A DNA stretch of 64,000 bases from Thermoplasmata archaeon (GCA_021802125.1 JAKAAX010000008.1:1-64000); one strand, 5' to 3'. Numbered from the stretch's first letter, positions 17,331 through 25,712 are shown. Made by a program: numbers and translations. Notes: a model not told the origin generated them from the letters alone.

Positions 17331-18327
17331 CGTGCTCCGTGGTCCGGACGCGCCAGCGGGCCTCGACCTGGTCCGTGCGCTGTCGGGGGAGCACCTCGGA
17401 CCTCGCGATGTCGACCCGGCCCCCCGAGCGGTCGGACAGCAGCCCCGTCCAAGCGATCATCGCGCCGTTGTCCACGCACAGCGAGGGAGGAGGGGAGAAG
17501 ACGCGGACGCCCCGGGCGCGCGCCATCTCCTCGACCATCCGGCGCAGGCGTTGGTTGCAGGCGACCCCGCCCCCCAGGACCAGTTCCTTCGAGCCGAGGT
17601 GGGCGAGCGCGCGCTCGGCCACCTCGCAGAGCATGGCGTAGGCGTGGGACTCCACGCTCAGCGACAGGTCCTCCTTCCCGACCCCCTTCGTCTGCAGGGC
17701 CTTGGCGGCCGTGAGGAGACCGGAGAAGCTCACGTCCATCCCGTGGACCGAGTACGGCAGATCGTGGACGGTCTTGCCCTCCCGGGCCCACTTCTCGATC
17801 CACGGACCTCCCGGGAAGGTGGATCCCATCCCGAGGGCCAGCTTGTCGAGGAAGTTCCCCACCCCGATGTCGAGCGTCTCCCCGAGCACCCGGTAGCGGC
17901 CGTGGGCGTAGGCGACGACCTGGGTGTTGCCTCCCGAGGCGTAGAGCAGCACCGGGTCCTCGAACCCGCTGAGCGCCCGCGCGATCTCCAGGTGGGCCAC
18001 GCAGTGGTTGACCGGGACGAGCGGCCGTCCCCACGTGAGCGCGAGCATCCGCGCGACGGTGGCCCCCGCGCGCAGACAGGGACCGAGGCCGGGCCCCTGC
18101 GAGAACGCGATGGCCCCGATGCTCTCCGGGTCGACCCCCGACTGGGAGAGCACGCGTTCGACGAGCTCCGGGAAGAGCTCCGCGTGGTGGTTCGCCGCCT
18201 CCCGGGGGTGGATGCCCCCCTGGACCGGCTTGTACATGTCGGTCGCGGCGGCGACCACCTGCGTCCCCTCGTCGACGATCCCGACGGAGGCCGTGTGGGC
18301 CGTCGACTCGATGCCCAGGACCCGCAT
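17317..18327 (-). CDS. kae1: tRNA N6-threonylcarbamoyladenosine biosynthesis protein Kae1/TsaD
   Basis: The 336-residue ASKHA-fold protein transfers the threonylcarbamoyl group to A37 of ANN-decoding tRNAs, as the catalytic subunit of the KEOPS complex. Visible markers are the N-terminal GIESTAHTASVGI, the metal-binding HxxxH (H108, H112 in NHCVAHLE), the nucleotide loops LYASGGNTQ and VLGGGVACNQRLR, and CVDNGAMIAW near the C-terminus. It is stand-alone, whereas several euryarchaea fuse Kae1 to the Bud32 kinase. No other KEOPS subunit is in the window. It starts 24 bases after the flippase stop and has its own TATA-like box. Confidence 0.96.
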   Translation of the reverse strand: MRVLGIESTAHTASVGIVDEGTQVVAAATDMYKPVQGGIHPREAANHHAELFPELVERVLSQSGVDPESIGAIAFSQGPGLGPCLRAGATVARMLALTWGRPLVPVNHCVAHLEIARALSGFEDPVLLYASGGNTQVVAYAHGRYRVLGETLDIGVGNFLDKLALGMGSTFPGGPWIEKWAREGKTVHDLPYSVHGMDVSFSGLLTAAKALQTKGVGKEDLSLSVESHAYAMLCEVAERALAHLGSKELVLGGGVACNQRLRRMVEEMARARGVRVFSPPPSLCVDNGAMIAWTGLLSDRSGGRVDIARSEVLPRQRTDQVEARWRVRTTEHVSEG

Positions 18328-18348
18328 GGGTCTGCCAGTCCCGGTCCG

Positions 18349-18358
18349 AACTTAAGAA
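18349..18358 (-). promoter_or_regulatory. TATA-like box of kae1
   Basis: The minus strand reads TTCTTAAGTT, centred about 27 bases before the kae1 start. It overlaps the end of the upstream flippase gene, so kae1 may be transcribed independently as a leaderless mRNA. Confidence 0.4.
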
Positions 18359-20205
18359 GGTGGGGAGGGGCCCATCCCGGTGAGGACCGCCGGCAGGGGC
18401 CGCTCGTCACCTGGGGGATCCGGCCAGGACTCGCGCCAGCAGAGCCGCGAGAGGAGGCGCGGCAGGGCCGCCGGGAGTCCCAGGCTCCCTCCGAGCTCGA
18501 GGACGTCCTCCTTCGTGAGCTCGCCGACGGCGGCGAGCAGCAGGACGTAGAGCAGGAGCCCGGCGAGGACCGTCACCGCGAGCACGGGGGGGCTCGCCAC
18601 CGGGATCGCGAGCTCGGGGTGGCCGAAGAGGGCCCCGAAATCCCCGACGGCCGTCCGGGAGAAGATCAGGAAGGTCGCGGCCGCCGCCAGTACGATGGTG
18701 ATGTACGGGCGGGGGGAGGGGTGCACGCGCACATACTTGTGGAGGTACCAGGCGTTCGCCAGGAATCCCGCGGACATCGAGAGGAAGACGGCGAGGGCCG
18801 CGCCCGTGATCCCCAGCGCCCGCAGCGGGCTCGTGGGCCAGAGGAACCCGACCAGCGAAGCGGTGAGCACGACCAACTGGATCGTCGAGAGGTAGAGCTC
18901 CCGCTTCTGCTGGCCCACGGCGTCCAGGACGGAGCCCGTGATGCGGAAGAGCGCCTGAGGGAGCACCGACGCCGCCAGGATGGCGAGCGCGTACTCCGCG
19001 TCGTAGGGCCCCGTGCTGACGACCGCGGAGTAGAGGTCGTTCAGCAGGATGCGTCGGAAGACGATGCAGGCCAGGATGGCCGGCGCCAGGATCAGCACTG
19101 TCCATCGCAACGACTTCCGCGTACGGCGGCGCAGCTCCCGATGCTCTCCGCGGACGAAGAGCGAGGCCATGTCGGGGAAGAGGGGCACGGTGATCGCGTT
19201 CGGGAGGAACATCAGGAGGAGCAGGAAGGCGTTGGCGCTGGCGAAGGCCTGGACGTACCCCTGATCGGTGGGATAGGCCGCCGCGACGAAGAAGGGGGGA
19301 AGGGAGGAGACCGCGTAGGAGAGGAACATCGCCCCGATGAGCGGGGCGGCGAAGACCAGCATCGTGCGGATCTCCGAGCCGGACCCCCGGAAGCTCATCC
19401 CGCGATAGAGGCCCAGGGGGGATACGCGGGAGTGGACGAAGAGCAGGAAGAAGGGCACGATCGCGGCGACGATGTAGGCGAGCGCGATGTCCGTGACGAT
19501 CCCCGCCCCGACCAGCTGGACGGTGGGATGGATCGCGAGAAGGTTCAGGGTCGACCCCGCAAGGGACGGGGCGTCGGTCCACAGAAACGCCACGACGATG
19601 AGGCCGCCCGCGCGAAGGATGTTCTCGATGACGAACGGCCAGACCCCTTCGGCCGCTTTACCCCGCGCCGAAGCGAGGGCGCTGTAGACGAAGGACGGGG
19701 TCTGGATGAGGGGCAGGACCAGGAAGAGGTCGAGCGGGAGCATCCCTGCGGCGAGCGTGAACCCGAGGGCCGGGGCCAGGACCGGTGTGAGGATCGCGAA
19801 CCCGAGGGCGACCGCCCCCAGCGAGAGGAACCGGAAGAGCAGGTAGGCGCTGGTGAGGTTCGCGGCCTTTCCCCCGCGGGCGACGAAGAACACGTAGGCG
19901 GTCCCGACGCGGAGGTCGCCCAGCGTGTAGACCATCGACGAGATCAGGATGTAGAGCGTGGCGATCCCGAGGTAGCCCAGGCCCACCGTGTCCGCGGAGC
20001 CGTGGGCGACCCGGACGAACAGTTCGTGGGTGGCGATCCACCCCAGGAACTGTCCCCCGACCGCGTTCAGGAAGACGATGAGGGTGTTGAAGGCGAACTT
20101 GGAAGTGAGCGGCGCCGGCGTGCCGGAGGGACCTCCCGCGGGAGGGGCGGGCCCCGCGACCGCTCCCGGTGCGACCTTCTCCGGGGACGCTGGACCCGAG
20201 CTCAC
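18352..20205 (-). CDS. Polysaccharide/lipid-linked sugar flippase (MOP superfamily)
   Basis: The 617-residue integral membrane protein has roughly fourteen hydrophobic helices. It resembles the Wzx/MurJ/MATE-like (MOP) exporters that flip lipid-linked sugars across the membrane, with family-like stretches such as GYLGIATLYILISSM, FLPNAITVPLFPDMASLF and RITGSVLDAVGQQKRELYLS. A Pro/Ala/Gly-rich cytoplasmic N-terminus of about 35 residues precedes the first helix, and a soluble tail of about 50 residues follows the last. A role in exporting glycans for the many N-glycosylation sites in surface proteins here is plausible. No glycosyltransferase is adjacent, so the substrate is open. Confidence 0.82.
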   Translation of the reverse strand: MSSGPASPEKVAPGAVAGPAPPAGGPSGTPAPLTSKFAFNTLIVFLNAVGGQFLGWIATHELFVRVAHGSADTVGLGYLGIATLYILISSMVYTLGDLRVGTAYVFFVARGGKAANLTSAYLLFRFLSLGAVALGFAILTPVLAPALGFTLAAGMLPLDLFLVLPLIQTPSFVYSALASARGKAAEGVWPFVIENILRAGGLIVVAFLWTDAPSLAGSTLNLLAIHPTVQLVGAGIVTDIALAYIVAAIVPFFLLFVHSRVSPLGLYRGMSFRGSGSEIRTMLVFAAPLIGAMFLSYAVSSLPPFFVAAAYPTDQGYVQAFASANAFLLLLMFLPNAITVPLFPDMASLFVRGEHRELRRRTRKSLRWTVLILAPAILACIVFRRILLNDLYSAVVSTGPYDAEYALAILAASVLPQALFRITGSVLDAVGQQKRELYLSTIQLVVLTASLVGFLWPTSPLRALGITGAALAVFLSMSAGFLANAWYLHKYVRVHPSPRPYITIVLAAAATFLIFSRTAVGDFGALFGHPELAIPVASPPVLAVTVLAGLLLYVLLLAAVGELTKEDVLELGGSLGLPAALPRLLSRLCWRESWPDPPGDERPLPAVLTGMGPSPPS

Positions 20206-20242
20206 GCGTCCGACCCCGTGCTTCCCTCGGCCGGCCCCGGTC

Positions 20243-20248
20243 TATAAA
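20243..20248 (-). promoter_or_regulatory. TATA box of the flippase gene
   Basis: The minus strand reads AGTTTATAGA with the TTTATA core here, about 40 bases before the flippase start. The predicted leader is only about 12-15 bases. Confidence 0.5.
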
Positions 20249-20318
20249 CTGATGTTCGACATGCGGCGAGCCTCCGGAAGGAGAAACTCGGGGGCCGGTG
20301 GGTCGGCGCCACCCGGGT

Positions 20319-20546
20319 TCAGTCCGGGACGGTCTCGATCCGGAAGAAGATGTTCGATCCCTTCAGCGCGGCCTGGATCCGGTCGGCGAACCAGAGGGAG
20401 TCCTTCACCGTCGCGTTCTTGTCCCACTCGTAGACGAAGTCGTACTCTCCCGTGATGGGCTCGAACCCCAGGTCCTCCAGGGTCTCCGCCACCTTCGAAA
20501 AGTTGGACCCTTCCGAGTTCAGCTGAAGCAGGACGTACGTCTTCAT
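20319..20546 (-). CDS. Stand-alone Lrp/AsnC ligand-binding (RAM) domain-like protein
   Basis: This 75-residue protein (MKTYVLLQLNSEGSNFSKVAETL...) has the alternating strand-helix pattern and size of the ligand-binding domain of Lrp/AsnC regulators, without a helix-turn-helix domain. Such single-domain proteins often form dimers or decamers that sense amino acids. The EWDKNATVKDSLWFADRIQ segment would be the dimer-interface region. Start is ATG at 20546; an AT-rich box GAAATAC lies about 30 bases upstream. A full-length Lrp homologue is encoded at 57.4 kb. The fold call is an inference from size and pattern. Confidence 0.7.
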   Translation of the reverse strand: MKTYVLLQLNSEGSNFSKVAETLEDLGFEPITGEYDFVYEWDKNATVKDSLWFADRIQAALKGSNIFFRIETVPD

Positions 20547-20577
20547 CGCGCGGCCCTTCGAGAGAGGGACGGGTATT

Positions 20578-22689
20578 TCAGGGTCCCGCCCGACCGGAGG
20601 TCCTGGGGGCGGGCTTGGCCCGCGGCCCCCCCCGTCGTCCCTTCGCTCCGGTCCCCGCCGGTCCCCCCTCCCCCGGCTCCTCCTCGTCCTCCTCCTCCAC
20701 CGCCGGCGAGGGGTCCTTCGCGTGCGCCGAAGGACGGACCGCGACCCCGCGCCGGAACCGTCCCATCTCCGGCCCCGAGAGCAGGGTCCGGCCGACCGCA
20801 AGGAGCTCGCCCTCCTCGCTGGTCACGAGCACCGGCTCGTCGGGGGCGATCGACGGGTCCGCGCGCAAGACGTGTCGCGAGAACAGGCTCCGCCCCTCCC
20901 GTACGAACGGCACGGCGTCGGCGTGCGCCACGACCCGCGCCCGGGGCGGGGGCAGGACAGCCGCAAGCGCGCGCCCACCCGCGAACGTCGGGCGTGGGAG
21001 GCCGTCGTTCGCAATGACAAAGAGGACCTCCTCCCCCCGAAGCACCTGACGAAGCCGGCCGGTCGCGCGGGAGTGACGGGCGCGTAGCGGCTCACGGGCG
21101 AGGGCCGTCGCGGCCTCCTCCCCCCACGCCCAGGACAGGATGGCGTGGATGTGCCGTTGCACCCACAGCCGTGACGTGGTCTCAGGGTCGGAGGCCGGAG
21201 GCGCCCCGGGGGCGGGGCTCGCGCCCACGGTAGGGCCCGGAGAGGGCGCCTCGGTGGGAGCCCCTCCGCCTTCCTTCGCTCCGCCCTCGTCGGTGCGGAG
21301 GGCGGGCCGGGTCCAGGCCACGCGGGCCTCGAACTCCTGGGGCCCGACGAACGGGCCGACGGGGTAGATCTCCGTCAGCTCCAACGGGACCGGGCCCAGC
21401 GGGGTGGCCACGTCCCACATCCCGTCGCCCTCCGTGGGCCCCGGTGCGAGGGCAGGGGCGTTGCGGAGCGAGGAGGGGGAGAGCGGCCGCCGCTCGGTCA
21501 CGCCGACCACACCGCTCGCGGTCCTTTCCGCCCTCCAGGTTTGGAGGCGGTCCCGGAACCGGGCGACGGAGGGGCGCTCGAGGCTCTCGGGCATCACGAC
21601 CCGGAAGCTTCGCCGGCTCGGCGGCTCGCTTGGGAGGAACACCTCCGGATGTCGGCGGGCCTCGTTCAGCGCGGCGGCGAGGGCGGGGTGGCCGGTGCTC
21701 CTGCGCTCGGCGAGCTCCCAGATCTCTCCCTCACGGATCGCCTGGCGGACACGGGCGATCTCGAGCGAGCACTGCAGGAGGTTGTGCCGGGCCACGTGGG
21801 CCTCGCGCTCGGCGGTGGGCAGGTCCTTGAGCTGGGTGATCGGCGTACGGGCGCAGAGTGCGCACCCGCACACCTCCTCCTGGAGGTCCTCCAGCACGAC
21901 CGAGCCTTCGGGGAAGAGGAGCGTCCCTCGTTTCGCGAACTTGTGGTAGGAAGAGGAGTCGAAGAGGTCCCCGCCGAAGAGCGCCCCGAGGGCGAAGACC
22001 ATCGGATGTCCCATCCCGAAGAGGTGCACCGGCCGCTCGGGGGCGAGGTGCGGGCGGGTGAAGCTGAGCACCCGGGCGAGGTCGGCGAACCGGTAGGTCT
22101 CCATGAGCGGAACGATGCCCCCGACGGCGAGGACGTCGCCGAGCTGGGAGGCGGCCTGCGCGGAACGTGCCCTCAGGTCCGGGAAGAGTCCCCCCTGCAC
22201 CGGGACCGCGAGGAGCGCGCTGCCTCTCTGCTCGCGAGCGCGGCCGGACCGCTCGATCGTGGTCTCGACCCCCGACCTCGCCAGCTCCCAGCCGGCCTCC
22301 GGCTCGACGAACTCGTCGAGGACCGTGGCGATGTCGCTCCCGATCGCGCCCTGGAAGGCCAGGATCTCCTCGGGGGTCACCTCGACCTCCCCGTAGGCGT
22401 GCTGCTGGAACGCCCCTGAGTCGGTCATCACCGCTCCGGTGAACCCCAGGTAGCGGTGGAGCCCCTCCTGCTTCGCGCGTTCGGCGAGGGCCGGCTGGCG
22501 ACGCAGGATGTAGCTCGAGGTGATGAGCGCCCCGAAGCCGAAGGTCTCTCGAAGCTCCTTCGGCGGGACGGTCTGGCGGGAAGGGTCGGGGTGGACCACG
22601 GGCAGGAGGGCCGGGGTCTCGACGGTCCCGTGCGGCGTCTCCAGACGGCCACGACGCGCGAGGCCATCCCTGTCGACCAGCTCGAACAC
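20578..22689 (-). CDS. tgtA: Archaeosine tRNA-guanine transglycosylase
   Basis: The 703-residue enzyme swaps guanine for preQ0 at position 15 of archaeal tRNAs, the first tRNA-bound step of archaeosine synthesis. The TIM-barrel domain carries the conserved TDSGAFQ motif with D90, and the zinc site is CGCALC plus a later Cys/His region. Further C-terminal domains follow, ending in a PUA domain near 570-660 (RHSRATGRLRQVLRGEEVLFVIANDG to VLVTSEEGELLAVGRTLLS). This is the full-length archaeal form. A Gly/Pro-rich spacer near 470-510 and an acidic-then-basic tail after 665 are additions. The ArcS/amidotransferase partner that finishes archaeosine is not in the window. Confidence 0.94.
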   Translation of the reverse strand: MFELVDRDGLARRGRLETPHGTVETPALLPVVHPDPSRQTVPPKELRETFGFGALITSSYILRRQPALAERAKQEGLHRYLGFTGAVMTDSGAFQQHAYGEVEVTPEEILAFQGAIGSDIATVLDEFVEPEAGWELARSGVETTIERSGRAREQRGSALLAVPVQGGLFPDLRARSAQAASQLGDVLAVGGIVPLMETYRFADLARVLSFTRPHLAPERPVHLFGMGHPMVFALGALFGGDLFDSSSYHKFAKRGTLLFPEGSVVLEDLQEEVCGCALCARTPITQLKDLPTAEREAHVARHNLLQCSLEIARVRQAIREGEIWELAERRSTGHPALAAALNEARRHPEVFLPSEPPSRRSFRVVMPESLERPSVARFRDRLQTWRAERTASGVVGVTERRPLSPSSLRNAPALAPGPTEGDGMWDVATPLGPVPLELTEIYPVGPFVGPQEFEARVAWTRPALRTDEGGAKEGGGAPTEAPSPGPTVGASPAPGAPPASDPETTSRLWVQRHIHAILSWAWGEEAATALAREPLRARHSRATGRLRQVLRGEEVLFVIANDGLPRPTFAGGRALAAVLPPPRARVVAHADAVPFVREGRSLFSRHVLRADPSIAPDEPVLVTSEEGELLAVGRTLLSGPEMGRFRRGVAVRPSAHAKDPSPAVEEEDEEEPGEGGPAGTGAKGRRGGPRAKPAPRTSGRAGP

Positions 22690-22707
22690 GGCAGGCTCCC
22701 GAGCCGC

Positions 22708-23445
22708 CTACGGATTAACTCTTCCCCCGACCGCGGCCAGGTCCCGCCGGACCCCTCGGAGGAGCGCGTCGAGCATCTCGGCGGAGAGAAGCTTGGTCTG
22801 GACGTTCCGAGGGCTCGGGTGGTAGCTCGCCCAGAGCACGGGCGCGCCCGCGGGAAGCTCGACCCGTAGCCCGTGCCGGAACTTCTCCTTGGGCAAAGGG
22901 GCCCCGTAGGCGGAGGGAGAAGCGCGCCGCACCTGGTCCCACGCCCCGGCCCCGAGAGCAAGGACCACGCGGGCCCCCCTCAGCAACTGGAGCTCCTCCA
23001 CCAGGTACGGGCGGCACCGCAGGAACTCCCCAGGAGAGGGTTTGTTGTCGGGCGGGACGCATCGTACGGCGGCGGTCATGAAGGCGTCCTTCAGTTCGAG
23101 GCCGTCGTCGCGCGAGACGGAGGAGGGCTGGTTCGCAAAGCCGTTCCGATGGAGGGCGGAGACCAGGAACTCCGCCGAGCGGTCGCCGGTGAAGACCCGT
23201 CCGGTCCGGTTCGCCCCCTGAGCCGCGGGAGCGAGCCCGACCAGGATGAGACGCGCCGAGGGATCCCCGAACCCGCCGACCGGGCGGGCCCAGTAGTGCC
23301 CGCCCCGTCTTCTCTCCCCGTCCCGCGCGGACGCTTCGCGCCAGCGGACCAACCGGGGGCACGTGCGGCAGCGCTCGATCCTGCGGCGCAGGGCGTCGAT
23401 CTCCACGCTCGCCCCGCCGATCCGGCCCCGCGTCCCGACCGTCAC
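22708..23445 (-). CDS. Uracil-DNA glycosylase, family 5 (UDGb-like)
   Basis: The 245-residue protein removes uracil and related deaminated bases from DNA. Motif A reads GLAPAAQGANRTGRVFTGD and motif B reads SYHPSPRNV, both typical of family 5 (UDGb), which lacks the usual catalytic Asp/Asn in motif A. Four cysteines (C26, C29, C129, C144) fit a [4Fe-4S] cluster. Start choice is uncertain: GTG at 23445 is used here, and GTG at 23406, just before the conserved first helix, is the alternative. Neither has a clear ribosome-binding site. The gene precedes tgtA by 18 bases and follows a zinc-ribbon gene by 41 bases. Confidence 0.9.
   Translation of the reverse strand: MTVGTRGRIGGASVEIDALRRRIERCRTCPRLVRWREASARDGERRRGGHYWARPVGGFGDPSARLILVGLAPAAQGANRTGRVFTGDRSAEFLVSALHRNGFANQPSSVSRDDGLELKDAFMTAAVRCVPPDNKPSPGEFLRCRPYLVEELQLLRGARVVLALGAGAWDQVRRASPSAYGAPLPKEKFRHGLRVELPAGAPVLWASYHPSPRNVQTKLLSAEMLDALLRGVRRDLAAVGGRVNP
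22713..22719 (-). promoter_or_regulatory. TATA-like box of tgtA
   Basis: The minus strand reads GTTAATC, centred 27 bases before the tgtA start and inside the end of the UDG gene. tgtA may therefore have its own leaderless transcript. Confidence 0.35.
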
Positions 23446-23486
23446 GGGCGAGGCCCATCCCTCGGAGGTGGGGCGAAGGCCGCGCC

Positions 23487-23867
23487 CTAACCGCTCGACA
23501 TGAGCGGACGGGTGCACTGCTTGCAGTGCGTCAGCCACGGGTCGTTGTTCGCCCCGCAGCTCGGGCACCGGACGGGACCCCGCTGGCCCCCGGCTCCGCT
23601 CTGGTAGTAGTTCATGCTCCCTCCCCGCTCCTGGGGGTTGTAGTACGCCGGGTTCTGGCCCGGGGCCTGGTAGGCCGCGCTGGCGCCCGGAGACCCTTGG
23701 CTGTACTGAGCGGGGGCCTGCGCCTGGGGCTGGGCCTGGGGCTGGGCCTGCCCGCCACCGGGTCCGCCTGGCCGCAACGGACGTCCGCAGTACGCGCAGA
23801 AGTATCCGTCGGCGAGGGTTCCCCATTGACAGCTCGGGCAGCGCACGAAGCGGGCTTGGGCGGCCAT
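23487..23867 (-). CDS. Double zinc-ribbon protein with Gln/Pro/Tyr-rich linker
   Basis: The 126-residue protein has a zinc ribbon at each end: CPSCQWGTLADGYFCAYCG near residues 10-28 and CPSCGANNDPWLTHCKQC near 100-118. They are joined by about 70 low-complexity residues rich in Gln, Pro, Ala, Gly and Tyr, including QPQAQPQAQAPAQ. No enzymatic domain is seen. The ribbons could mediate protein or nucleic-acid contacts, with a flexible spacer between. A TATA-like box lies about 29 bases upstream of the ATG. It is the first gene of a probable unit with UDG and tgtA. Confidence 0.8.
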   Translation of the reverse strand: MAAQARFVRCPSCQWGTLADGYFCAYCGRPLRPGGPGGGQAQPQAQPQAQAPAQYSQGSPGASAAYQAPGQNPAYYNPQERGGSMNYYQSGAGGQRGPVRCPSCGANNDPWLTHCKQCTRPLMSSG

Positions 23868-23891
23868 GTGGGGCGGAGAAGCACCTGCCTT

Positions 23892-23900
23892 CTCTTAAAG
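23892..23900 (-). promoter_or_regulatory. TATA-like box of the double zinc-ribbon gene
   Basis: The minus strand reads CTTTAAGAG, centred about 29 bases before the start codon, which suggests a leaderless transcript for the zinc-ribbon/UDG/tgtA unit. Confidence 0.45.
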
Positions 23901-23987
23901 CAGCGTCGGGGACCATTCCCGGCGGGAGGGACGCCGGGGGGAGGTCCCGCGGGCCCGCGGGGCTTCAGGGATGCCGGGGGGACCGGG

Positions 23988-24425
23988 TCACTGATAGGGG
24001 CCGTTCACGTTGCCCCGCCAGACGAGGGGGGTCCGGCAGAACTGGCACTGGGTCTCGCCCACCTGCAGGAGCTTCTTGCAGCGGTAGCAGGGCACGATCG
24101 CCGGCTCCTCCTGGCGCGGAGCGGCGGCGCGGGGCGCGTCCTTCGGGATCGCCGGGCGCAGCGTCTTGCGGTACTGCTCTGCGGAGGCGAGAAGCTGATC
24201 GATCGACCAGTGCGCCTGCGTCGCGCCCTGCTCGAAGGGGGCGAGCTGGCCGCCGCTGGAAGTGATGCCCATGAGGACGGCCTTGAGCTGAATGACCTTC
24301 GCCATCGGGTTGTTCGGCTGCCCTTCGTACACCCGCACGATGCGGGCCACGGCCTCCGCCTGCTGCTGCCGAACCTTGGCCGCCGCCATGTTGTCCAACG
24401 CCGTCTGGTCGATCCCCTTCGCCAT
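23988..24425 (-). CDS. Small helical protein with C-terminal zinc ribbon
   Basis: The 145-residue protein has a helical N-terminal half (MAKGIDQTALDNMAAAKVRQ...) and a C-terminal zinc ribbon CYRCKKLLQVGETQCQFC near residues 113-130. A short Ala/Arg/Pro linker separates the two. I do not recognise the family. It is divergent from the radical SAM gene at 24531, with only 105 bases between them. Its cysteine spacing resembles that of the neighbouring zinc-ribbon gene but the rest of the sequence does not. Confidence 0.75.
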   Translation of the reverse strand: MAKGIDQTALDNMAAAKVRQQQAEAVARIVRVYEGQPNNPMAKVIQLKAVLMGITSSGGQLAPFEQGATQAHWSIDQLLASAEQYRKTLRPAIPKDAPRAAAPRQEEPAIVPCYRCKKLLQVGETQCQFCRTPLVWRGNVNGPYQ

Positions 24426-24500
24426 CAGGGGTTCCTACGACAGACCGAACATGACCCTTGCGCCCGAGGCCCTTCCTCTCGCACGACCGCGGCGGGAAAG

Positions 24501-24509
24501 GGCTATGAG
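24501..24509 (+). promoter_or_regulatory. TATA-like box of the radical SAM gene
   Basis: GGCTATGAG is centred about 26 bases before the GTG at 24531 and supports that start codon over the open reading frame that extends further upstream. Confidence 0.35.
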
Positions 24510-24530
24510 GTCCCGTCCGAGAAGGAAGAC

Positions 24531-25712
24531 GTGGCCAGCGTCTCCCGCCCCTCCCTGGCCCCCGTCGACTTCTCCGCGCTGCGGACCCTTCCCATGGCCT
24601 CGAGCTTCCGCGGGCCGCTCGCGGCCGGATGCGAGCAGTGCCTCGAGGGAAAGAAGATGGTCCTCTTCGTCACCGGCCGCTGCCGGTTCCGGTGCTTCTA
24701 CTGCCCGGTCTCCGAGCGGAGGAACCAGCTCGACGTGACCTACGCGAACGAGCGCCTGGTCCAGAGCGACGAGGACGTTCTCGAGGAGGCCCGGGCGATC
24801 GGCGCTGCCGGGACGGGGATCACGGGAGGGGACCCGCTCGGGGTCATCGACCGGACCGTCCACTACGTTGAGCTCCTGAAGCGCAACCTGGGGCCCGACC
24901 ACCACATCCACCTCTACACCCACGAGCCGAACGCGGAGAAGCTCCGACGGCTCGCCTCCGCCGGGCTCGACGAGTTCCGGTTGCACATCCCCGCCTACCT
25001 CTGGGGTGACCTCCGCGGGGCCGGCATGGCCTACCGGAAGGTCCTGGAGGAGGCTCCCAAGTGGGGCATCCGCCGGGGCGTGGAGGTCCCGGTGGTCCCG
25101 GAGAAGCGGAAGGAGCTCCACGCGCTCCTCGCCGCGCTCGGGGAGATCGGGGTGGACTTCGTCAACCTGAACGAGCTCGAGTTCTCGCCCACCAACGAGA
25201 CGAAGATGTGGGAGCGGGGGTACCGGCAGTCCCCCAAGGGAGGCTGGGGCGTCGTCGGGAGCCGGACCCTGGCCCAGGATGTCGTCCGCACCTTCTCCGG
25301 GAAGCTCCCGGTGCACTTCTGTTCCTCCGGCTTCAAGGACGGCGTGCAGCTGCGTCGTCGTCTCCAACGGCGGGCGGAGCGCACCGCGCGCCCGTTCCAC
25401 CGGGTCACCCCGGACGGCACCGTCGTGAAGGGGATCATCGAGGTGCGCTCCCCCGACCAGACCCTGGAGGAGGTGGGCCGCCGCCTCCGGAAGTGGAAGG
25501 GGATGGCGCCGGACCGCTACTTCGTGGACGAGGCCCGGCGACGCGTGGAGGTGGACCCTGCGCTCCTGCGCCGGCTGGCCCGTACCTTGCCCTTCCCCTG
25601 CTTCGAGGTGGAGGAGTACCCGACCGCGGACGCGCTGGAGGTCGAACGGACCCCGCTCAACCCGGCGGCCTTCCCCTTCCCCTTGCCCTCGCGGAGGCCG
25701 ACCGGGGGCTGA
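24531..25712 (+). CDS. Radical SAM protein, COG2108 type (PFL-activase-related, function unknown)
   Basis: The 393-residue protein binds a radical-SAM [4Fe-4S] cluster through CRFRCFYC (C51, C55, C58). An additional CxxC (C34, C37) lies just before it in GCEQCLEGKKMVLFVTGRC, a pattern I associate with COG2108, archaeal proteins distantly related to pyruvate formate-lyase activating enzyme. Other conserved stretches are GTGITGGDPLG, HIHLYTHEPNAEKLRRLA and NLNELEFSPTN. The substrate is unknown. The reading frame is open well upstream, but GTG at 24531 gives the family-like N-terminus and follows a TATA-like box. Its last 196 bases overlap a convergent Cys-motif gene. Confidence 0.88.
   Translation: MASVSRPSLAPVDFSALRTLPMASSFRGPLAAGCEQCLEGKKMVLFVTGRCRFRCFYCPVSERRNQLDVTYANERLVQSDEDVLEEARAIGAAGTGITGGDPLGVIDRTVHYVELLKRNLGPDHHIHLYTHEPNAEKLRRLASAGLDEFRLHIPAYLWGDLRGAGMAYRKVLEEAPKWGIRRGVEVPVVPEKRKELHALLAALGEIGVDFVNLNELEFSPTNETKMWERGYRQSPKGGWGVVGSRTLAQDVVRTFSGKLPVHFCSSGFKDGVQLRRRLQRRAERTARPFHRVTPDGTVVKGIIEVRSPDQTLEEVGRRLRKWKGMAPDRYFVDEARRRVEVDPALLRRLARTLPFPCFEVEEYPTADALEVERTPLNPAAFPFPLPSRRPTGG

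Noticed and set aside
17170..20247. A 1025-codon plus-strand frame
   Set aside because: It lies opposite kae1 and the flippase, is extremely Arg/Gly/Glu/Asp-rich with no domain, and is a typical high-GC antisense frame.
23730..23753. Tandem hexanucleotide-like repeat (CTGGGC units) as a regulatory repeat
   Set aside because: It lies inside the zinc-ribbon gene and simply encodes the Gln/Pro/Ala linker.
23446..23916. Upstream extension of the UDG frame by about 157 codons
   Set aside because: The extension is out of frame with, and entirely overlaps, the zinc-ribbon gene and shows no UDG similarity.
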